DNA of 13,864 nucleotides from JAJRRA01 sp048636595 (GTDB lineage Bacteria; Pseudomonadota; Gammaproteobacteria; Xanthomonadales; SZUA-36): the NCBI GenBank assembly GCA_048636595.1, contig JAIVWI010000073.1:1-13864 (forward strand). The letters are read 5' to 3'. A program made the position numbers and the translations under genes. Below, one piece after another: positions 1-9,000 of the stretch (within the stretch, counting starts at the first letter, position 1; each line of letters begins with the position of its first letter). Under the pieces are notes generated by a model, which saw only the letters and a program-made list of their open reading frames with translations, made no database searches and was not told the DNA's origin.

Positions 1-3000
1 GTGAAATAACTGGCGACTGCAGCGACGGCCACGCGCCAGTACTTCTTAACGAACTTCTTCAGGCTGAAATAACCGGATGGATCGGTGTAGCTCAATGGGT
101 TGTTCAGCACATAGCTGTATCGATTCAGGGATTGGCTGTTCTTCGGCGACTGCACGAACGGGTCTGCCTGTAGAAACCGGCCCAGCTTCGGGTCATAGAT
201 GCGCCCGTTCATGTGAATAATGCCCAGGCCGTCGGCGTGCTCGTGGCCGGTGAATCCTCGGGTTGTCATTGCGTTTTGCAACATCATGGCGGCTGGAGAA
301 AGGACGCCGAATCCGGCCGCACTGCGGCGCGCGCCGAAAGGCCCGAAGCTCATGGCAGTGGAATCCGCCACCAGCCCTGATTCGGTCACCGTGGTGTGAA
401 TGGATCCCAGGTGATCCTTGATCAGGTAAGTGATGCTTTGCTGGCCCGTTGCCGGGAAATAATCGGCGATTGCGACTCCGCCCAGGGTGCGCTTGAAGAA
501 GGCGTTTTCACTCTGCATCTGGATACGTTCGGTGCTGCCGAAGTACCAGGTGGTCTTGATCTCATCGATGGTGTTGTTATCGAGGCGCTGGATGCGCTGG
601 TTGCCAATGCCGTAGCTGAACTCAGTGAATTCGCTTCCCTTCCCGATGCGCGTGGCCTTGTCGAACACGCTGTAAGTGATTGTGCGGCCGCCACCTGATA
701 CCTGGTTGCCATTGGCATCGTAGCTGTAGCTGATACCGCCAGCCCGGGTAACTGCATGCGGGCCGGCGCCATTCTGGCCGTAGAGATAGCTTCCCACGTC
801 CGATTTATAGGTGATGTTGCCGGATGCGTCGTACTGCAGTGAAAGCGTGCTTTGGGGCGCGCCTCCATTTTCTGCCAGCATCACTTGTTCCAGGCGGTTC
901 ATGTCATCGTAGCTGAAGCTTTCGTTCAGGTTTTTGCTCTGCGAGGTGTCGTGCCGGGACTCGAGGTTGCCGGCCACATCGAAACGGTAGGTGACGTACT
1001 GCAACTCCACCCCCTGTGCGTCGTAGGCTTCGAGCACTTCGATGCGTCCGGAATGGGCCTGGTAGGTGGCGTAGGCCTCCACGCCATTGCCCAGCACCAT
1101 TGAGGTCACGTTGCCGCGCGCATCCATGCCCTGGATGAACTGGTAGAGGGCGCCTTCCGTGCCTTCGCGCGCCTCTTGCAGTTTTTCCAGGTAACCGCGT
1201 GTGTTGTAGTGATAGCGGATACCGTGGTCGTCACCCGATGCGTCGAACTGCTGGAATACGCGGCCGTATTGATCGTAGGTGGTTTCTTCAAGCAACTGCA
1301 GGCCATCCTGGGACGTACTCACGGTGGCAGGCCGGCCAAAGTTGTCGTAGCTGCTGTCGCGTTGATGCACGATGGCACCGCTTTCGCCTTCGCGGTAAAT
1401 CACCTTGGTAACCTGGCCTTTGCCCATCACGCTGGTGGAGGTGCTGTTGTTCCAGGTGGTGATTTCGCGGTTGATCGTGGTATAGGCGCCATCGATCAGG
1501 CTGCTGACATTACTCAATTCGCGCCGGTCAGTGACCCGGCCCAGTTTGTCGTAGATAAAATCGATCGCTTGATTCTTGCTGTCGAGTTGGCGGGTGAGTT
1601 CGCCCAGCGGGTTGTAAGCGTATTGCCAATAGCCCTTGTCCGGATCATTCAGGCTGATCTTGCGACCGGCGAGATCGAAAGTGGTGGTAGTTACGGCGCC
1701 ATCCACACCTCTGACGCTGGTCAGGTTGCCAGTGGCGTCGTAGCTGTAGCTGACTTCGCCGCAGTCGTTGTCATGGACGGCTACAGTTTCTCCCAGTGCA
1801 TTGCGCACTTCGATCTGGCTTTGCCCCAGGCCGTTGGTGGTCCGTGTCTGGCGTGGCCCGCCCGTGACGCAACCGTTGGCGGCTTCGTCGTAGTCGTAAG
1901 CCTGGTCGTTGCCGTCCGCGGCCAGTACGGAATCCACTCGTCCCAATGCATCATAGGCCGTGCGATTCCAGTAGCGGGTATCTCCCGCAAAATACGGTTC
2001 CGAGACCCGTTCCGGGCGGCCGGACTCATCGTAATAGCGGTCAACATAGACCATGCTGCCATTGAAGCCCTGGCTGGCAGTGCGTAACTCACGGCCCAGC
2101 ACATCGAAACAACTGTACCTTTTGGGCTGGCCGCCGCCGGTGGTCAGCGTGTAGAACGCCGTCTCGCCCGCCGGGCAATAACTCCCCGCGCCGGTGCGCT
2201 GAATGGTCTTGCTCCAGGCGCCGGTCCCGGTATAAGAGATAAACGGGCGGCCCATGTGGTCCGCTGCCGAAGTAGTCAGCACACTGTCGATGTTCTCTAC
2301 CTGCAGGGCGTTGCCGAAGGCATCCCAAAGCTTGATCTTTTGCGCCAGCTGGTTATAAGCGTTGCGCGATTCGACCACGAATCGGCCGAGCGGGTCAAAG
2401 CTGCTGGAACTGCTGCGCGACACCATGCCGTAACCCGTTACGGTGGCCATTTTCCGGTTACCAAAGGCATCCAGTTGGTACTGGGTGGTCACCTTAAAGG
2501 CGCTGTTATCCGGCTCAATCACTTCCTGATCGAGGATCCCGGTAGCTGCATCGTAAAAGAAACTGGATGTTCGGGTGATGGATGACTCGCCGCTGCGCTG
2601 ATGGGTCACCGTGCTGCGGCTCAGCCGCCCGAGACGCCAGTTGGCGGTATCCGGTGCCAGGTACTGGTTGCTGGTGGTCAGCGTGGCGAACGCACCGGCG
2701 CCGTCACTGGCATAGGTGTTGACCACCACAAGGGTCAGATCACCGTAACTGTTGTAGCTGTTGCTGGCCAACACCTTGCGATCGAAGTTGCCGGCCTGGG
2801 TGTAGCTCCGTTCCAGTGCTTTTTGGATAAAGGGGAAGGTAGCAGGCTTTCCGCTTACCGTGGTGATCGCACCCCACTGGTTGATTGCATAGCTCAACAG
2901 GGTGCCGCTGCTGCCCAGCGATGGTGCAGCGGTACTGGCGCTTATGCTGGACCACGCCACCGGAGTCGATCTGGACGGATTGCTGATCGGGTCGAACTTG

Positions 3001-6000
3001 TGGCTGCTGCTCGCCAGCGCCTGAGTTGTATCGCCTGGCCGCCCGATGAATGGGAAATCCTGCCGATAACGGGTATTGGTGCGAATACCGGACTGCGGGT
3101 CATAAGAAATAACTTCGCCGAAACCGAGGAAACCACGGCCGCCACCTTGCAGCTTGGCGCCGACATAGTGATATTCAATCCGGCTCACGGCTTGGGCATT
3201 ATTGAACACCGGCGCGCTGCTCTGGGCCTGGCTGACCACGTAAATGGGTGCAATGAGGTCATAGACGGCATAACCCTTACCCCAGTCAGCGTTCTTCGCA
3301 TCACGCATTCGGGTGTAGACCGCAGTATCCGTCAACGGCTTGTAGCTGATCGTGGTCTGCGCGCCGAAGCCGTTGGTGATGCGGGTAACAAGGTTCACGG
3401 CCTGCGTTGTGGTTCCACCGGCGCCATTGCGCCCGAGGTAGACCCGGGTGTTGGTGTCGTGTACCCGTCCCCGGGAATCGATATCGATGAACAGGTTGTC
3501 CGGCATCCCGTCGCCATTGACATCGACCAGGATACTGGCATCCCCTCCTTCAGAATCACCATATTTGTCGTTGGTGGTCCGGGGGGCGGTGAAAGCGCTG
3601 CCAAACTGATTTTCATGCATGACCCAGACTGCGTTCGCGCTGGCGATCGCACTTGGATAAATAAATTCAGGATACCCGTCTCCGGACAGATCCTGGAAGC
3701 GGCTGAGGCTGCTCCGGTCACTGTCGGTGAATGACGCGACGGGAATATCCACCGGATAGAATTCGCCGCCCAGATTGATCCGGGCCTGCCAGTCGTAAAA
3801 TGCGTCCTGGTAAGCGAAATCCGCCAGACCATCGGCGTTGATATCTACCGGCAAAACATGCCGGGCTACCGGTTCAGCAGCGTACGGATTACAGGCATCA
3901 TAGACCGTGCAATCCTCGCCGGTCGCGACCACTTCGCGCTGGACGAATGAGGTGCCGCCGTCAGACACCAGGATCACATAAAAAGTGGCCCAGGCATAAG
4001 TTGTGCCCCCCGCTGCTGTGTTTCCTTCCGATGCGGCTGGCTCACTGTCAAAGATGAATTGGCTGATAGTGCCTGCAGTAGTACTGCTGAGAGGTTCATT
4101 ACACCCACTGCTGCACTGAAAGTACCGCTGTCTCAGGCGCACCAGCAGGTCGACCGCGCCGTCGCCGTTGTAATCGAACGGCCGGGCAAAATTCGCACTA
4201 TTGCCTGCCTGGTTATAAAAATGCGGTTGCTCATCGACAATCCGCCAGCCACCCGTGGACTGCTCCGGAAACAGGTCAGCGGAAAAATTGATGGTGATAA
4301 GTTGTGCCGCCTCGAAGCCCACCACGCTTGAATTGGCCGCGGAAAAGCCGTTGCGCAGCAGTACAAGTTCATTACCCGGTGTGGTGGTCGCCCTGTTGGT
4401 GACGAGATCGCTGAGCCCATCACCATCGAAATCCATGATGCGCACCAGCGGTGGATTGCTCATCCCGCAACAACTGCCGCTGACCGTGATTTCGCTGCCC
4501 AGCGCAACTCCGTTTGCCAGTCGCGCTTTCCAGCCACTGCTGGTGGGATAGATTATGTCCTGGAAACCGTCCGCGTTGAGGTCAATGGTGTGCAGGGTCA
4601 CCGGCTGGTCCGAATTGCCATTATTGGGAATGACATAAGTGGTGGAACCCGGCGCTGAAAATCCACCGCTTGCCAGCGCTATGGCAATTCGGAACAGGTA
4701 AGTCTTCTTTGACTTTTCAGTGAGCAACAAATCGGGCCGGCCATCGCCGGTAATATCGGCCATTGCCAGTGCAACGTGCTTGCTGCTGAAGATACTGCCT
4801 ACAGCTATGCTGCTTGTACCAATCTCGTGCTTGCTGTTCTGCCAGCTGAACTGAGTCGGCGCGAAACAAATACTTTGACTGCTGTCGCGGCACTCGGTAA
4901 TGGACTCCAGCGCTTTGCGTCCGTGACCGTCGCTACGGTATCCAAGAAAGTAAGAGCGAAGAGTTTCCAGGCTGCTGCCTGTATTCGCCCGCGCCCGTGA
5001 ATCCACCCTGATGAGCAATTGACTCTGCGCGATCATGGCGCCGGCCACGGCACTGACCGTGGCGTCCGGGCGGCCGCTGCTGTAGATAAAATCGAGTTCC
5101 GCATAGGGTGCGGTCCCCGCACGTGTATTGCCCGTGTAGCGGACGGTATCGAGCACAAACTCGACCAGTTCGCCCGCACCGCCCGCCAGTTCAACATACC
5201 CATAATCGATGTAATTGCTGGCCGGGTCGGTCACGCGATTCTGCGCCCAGGTCAGCACCGTCTGCACGTCCAGGGAGGTACGCGCCTCGATACGTGAATC
5301 TGCTGTATTGCCGTATTCGGCTACCGAGCCATCCTTGCGCCAGACTGTAAAATACGCTGGCCCGGCGCCGGCTGTACCAGAGGACACAACTTTGGCAATT
5401 CCATCGATTTCGGTGCGGTATTGCGTGCCGCTGGCGCCATACGCACCGGACACTGCGACCAGGCGTTGGCCATCCAGGCAGAAGCGGTCGGTAATGGTGA
5501 GCGAGATGCCCTGCACACGCCCGGGGCCGTCTTGCTCAAGTGTTTGCCCGCAACGCGTGATGGCCGACAGGCCGCCAAGCGAACCGCCCACGCCCAACGG
5601 GCCATTGCCACCCTGGCTTGAGTAGTTCAGGCTGATTTGCGGCGCCACGCCGCCGGAACCCGGAGCAGTAAGGACCGGGACAGTAAAGGTGGCGCTGCCG
5701 GATTCATCTACACGAAATGCGCCTGCCGTCACACCTACCCGGGAAGAGAGTGAATCTATCCCCATGTTCGGGGATCCCGCCGGGGCCGGTGGGCTCTCCG
5801 GGTTTGAAGACGTAGTTCCCTGGGTCACGGTCCAGACAAATGTCACCACAGATGAGTCCAACTGACCATCATTGGCTGTGACGCTGACGGTGTAGTCACC
5901 CACCGCTGCGCTGAGCGTACCTGAAACGGTGCATTCACTGCTCTGAGTCAGCCCTGCGGGCAGGCCGGTGATGCTGCAGGTCACCGGATCGTTTTCCGCG

Positions 6001-9000
6001 TCACTGACCTGGATGACCAGCGGCGTGATGCCGGCGCCCTGCACATCGCTTTGATTGGCAGGCCGGCTCACCACCGGCGCTGTATTGCCACTGCCCGCGC
6101 CAGGCACATAGCAAACCCGCACATCATCCACCTGTCCCTCTACCAGCCAACCACTGGCGGCATCATCATCCGCCAGGAACTTGATTCTGACTGTCTCGCC
6201 GGCATACGCCGACAGATCAATCAATTTGGATTTCCACTTCCCGGGGTGGCTATTGCTGTCGTCATCCACTTCTTCAAACAGCAAGGTCTCACCGGCGCCG
6301 GTCACTGCATAAACCGCAAATCTGTCGCTGCTGGAGGTAGAGCTTTTATAGGCAAAGTTATATTCAAATTCCAGTTGATGTCCGCTGCCCCCCGACGGCA
6401 GGTCGATTGGCGGTGACGAGATGCTGGTTGGTCCGCCATCGACGTCATAGGTATAGCCTGAACCGCCGCGGCCATCTGTAACCAGGGCATAAGAACCACT
6501 GGGCGTACTGCCGAGTTGATAGGTCACGCCATCATAGGTGGTTGACTCAGGATTGCTCCGCTCCCATAAGCCCCGGATTGCCGTATCCGTGTTCTGCTGG
6601 TCGCGCAGCCAACCCTGGTCAGACTCAAAATCATCGACAAATACATCCACACATTCGCCGTTTGGCGCTGGATCAATCGTCCAGGTAAACGCAGCCTGAT
6701 CTGTCAGGCCGTCATTATCGGTGGCCGTAATGGTCACGCTGTAGGGACTGGCGGCCGCCGCGCCTGAGGCGATGGTTCCGCTGATCAAACCCACATTGTT
6801 GATGCTCAATCCGGGCGGTAGTGAATTACTGTCATCAAACGAGGAGACCGTGCCATCCGGATCTGTTGCGGCGACCTGTACAGATGGCGAATTTCCTTCG
6901 TCATCCTGCTGATTACTGATCGCTGAGATGACGGGCGGTTCCTGCACTTGACCACCTTCCTCAAAGCCTATATCCGCCTGGCCGTACATGACCGTGGTAG
7001 AAACAGTGCTGTCTGGAATCGCATTTGGATCAGAGCTGGTACTGGCGTAGCTTGAACCCAGGATCTCAATCAGGCCGAACGTTTGGGGAAAATTCACACC
7101 CGATCTGTAAGACGCTCCACTGCCAGTCAAATAAGCTGCAACGGTGTATTCAGCGCCAGCCGTAATGGCCACAGGCGTGATGGCCGCATAACTCCAGGCA
7201 TTGTTGGAGGTAACGCTGACACTGGCCAGCTCGGGTCCGCCACGCCGGAACAGTTTGACCGTCTTGGTACCGTTGAACAGGCCACCCAGTTCCGTGATGT
7301 TGCCATCGACTGCTGCGGTGAAGTGGTAGCCCATGGCATAGTTCCAGCCAATATTGGTGAAAAGCGTGCCATACGCATTGTCGCCCCAGGGGCGTTCGGA
7401 CGTGGTGGGTGGATTCGGATCACTCACTTGCCAATTGACCCATGGCGTGAAGTCGCTGCACAGCTCGGAGCCGCTCGCAGTACTGCACGCACTTACCCGA
7501 TACTGATAGTTTCCGAAAGGCCCCGACAGATAAGCAAAATCCCGCTCCATCTTGCTTCCGGGTGAAACCGTATAGGTCACCCCAGTGCCCGCCGGGCGGT
7601 CCTCTTCGAGTTTGTAATAATCGACATTTTGTGTGTTTGCATGGCTCCACGTTACTTTGAAAGCACGGCCAGCCTCATTCGTCCAGGCGACATTCAGGCT
7701 GACCGGCGCCATCGGCACATCCTGTATTTCGTTGACCGTGAAAGTAAGGGACTCGGCAATCAGGCGTGACCCGGTGCTGCCGGTCATGCGCAGTTCAAAA
7801 ACGTAGTTACCCGCCGCACCCAGGGATACCAACTGGTTCTCCATCGCTGGCTCCGTGGAGGCAGCAATGGTGCTGCGCTGACCCGTGGTCTGGTTGTAGA
7901 CAAAGGCAGTCGCATTGGGGTAATCACCATCGGTGAACCAGGTCAGCACCGCATTGCAACTGGTCACGGTGGCGCTGATATCGCAGGAATTTCCGTTGGT
8001 CGCATAGATCCGGTGGAAATTGGCTTGCTTTGTAAAATAGGCCGGGCTTGATGATGATCCAATCGATACCGAACCACCCGCTGGAGCGTTGCCACCTGAA
8101 CCGGCAGGCAGGGTGAAATTGACCCAGTACCTGCCCGTCTCCCAGTCCGAAAAATATCGCCTGCCGTTGCGGTTTGAACTGCTTGCAGCCGCATTGAAAT
8201 CACAGCCCGAACCGGTAAACCAGTTTGACGGGATGGAGCCGCTTGAGTCTGGAGCATAGCCTCCTTCAATGTAGTAGAAACACAGCGAGGTGTTGTTTTG
8301 GGTAAGCGTTTGGTTGGACTGGGCCTGGATCCATACCGGATCGCCGTCATCGTCATAGAACACGACGTCCACAATCTCGGTGGTCGTGCCGATGTTATCG
8401 ATGATGTAATAGCTGGCCCCGCTGGTCGGATCCCACAGACCCGCAAAGTTGGTCGGGTCGCCGAACGGGCTGGAGTCTTCTCCTACCAGCAGTGAAATGG
8501 CCTCCTGGCCGGCCAGCGATTCGTGCTGGAAATCGGCATTCCAGTTGATGGTTGCACTGGTTTCAGTACCGGAAAAAGTGATGGTGGCAGTACCTTCATG
8601 AACTGCCGTCCCGTTGCGGGTGATGTAGATACCACCACCAAAAGTATTACTTCCGGTTTGCACCAACTGCATGGTGGCCACAAGCGGGCGGTAACTGAAT
8701 AATTCAGTTTCATATCCACAAGGCGGATCGGGGGCCTCACAAATAGGCGTAATCGTCCGGGTTTTGGCCTCATAGGTGTACCAGATGCCGTAAAGATCAT
8801 AGGCATTTTGCGGGTTGGATGAGAGCGCCAGGCGGTTGGCCCAGTAGAAACTCCAGCCATGGCCGGATTTTGCCGGGTTGTACCACATGCCTGGACGAAG
8901 CTCATCCGGGCCTCCCGGGGCTGCTGCAGCCACTGCAGGTGCTGCCGTCCCTGGCACCTCTGTATCATTCGCTGCCTCGATATAGGGGTCGTAAATCGCC

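Noticed and set aside
1176..2087. 303-codon plus-strand ORF antisense to the Rhs gene
   Set aside because: It lies wholly inside the Rhs coding frame, has low-complexity Ala/Val-rich composition, no recognisable motif and no good RBS. It is a by-product of the sense codon pattern.
2601..3734. 377-codon plus-strand ORF antisense to the Rhs gene
   Set aside because: The opposite strand clearly encodes the FG-GAP, TcdB-like and Rhs regions in a continuous frame. The antisense product shows no family features.
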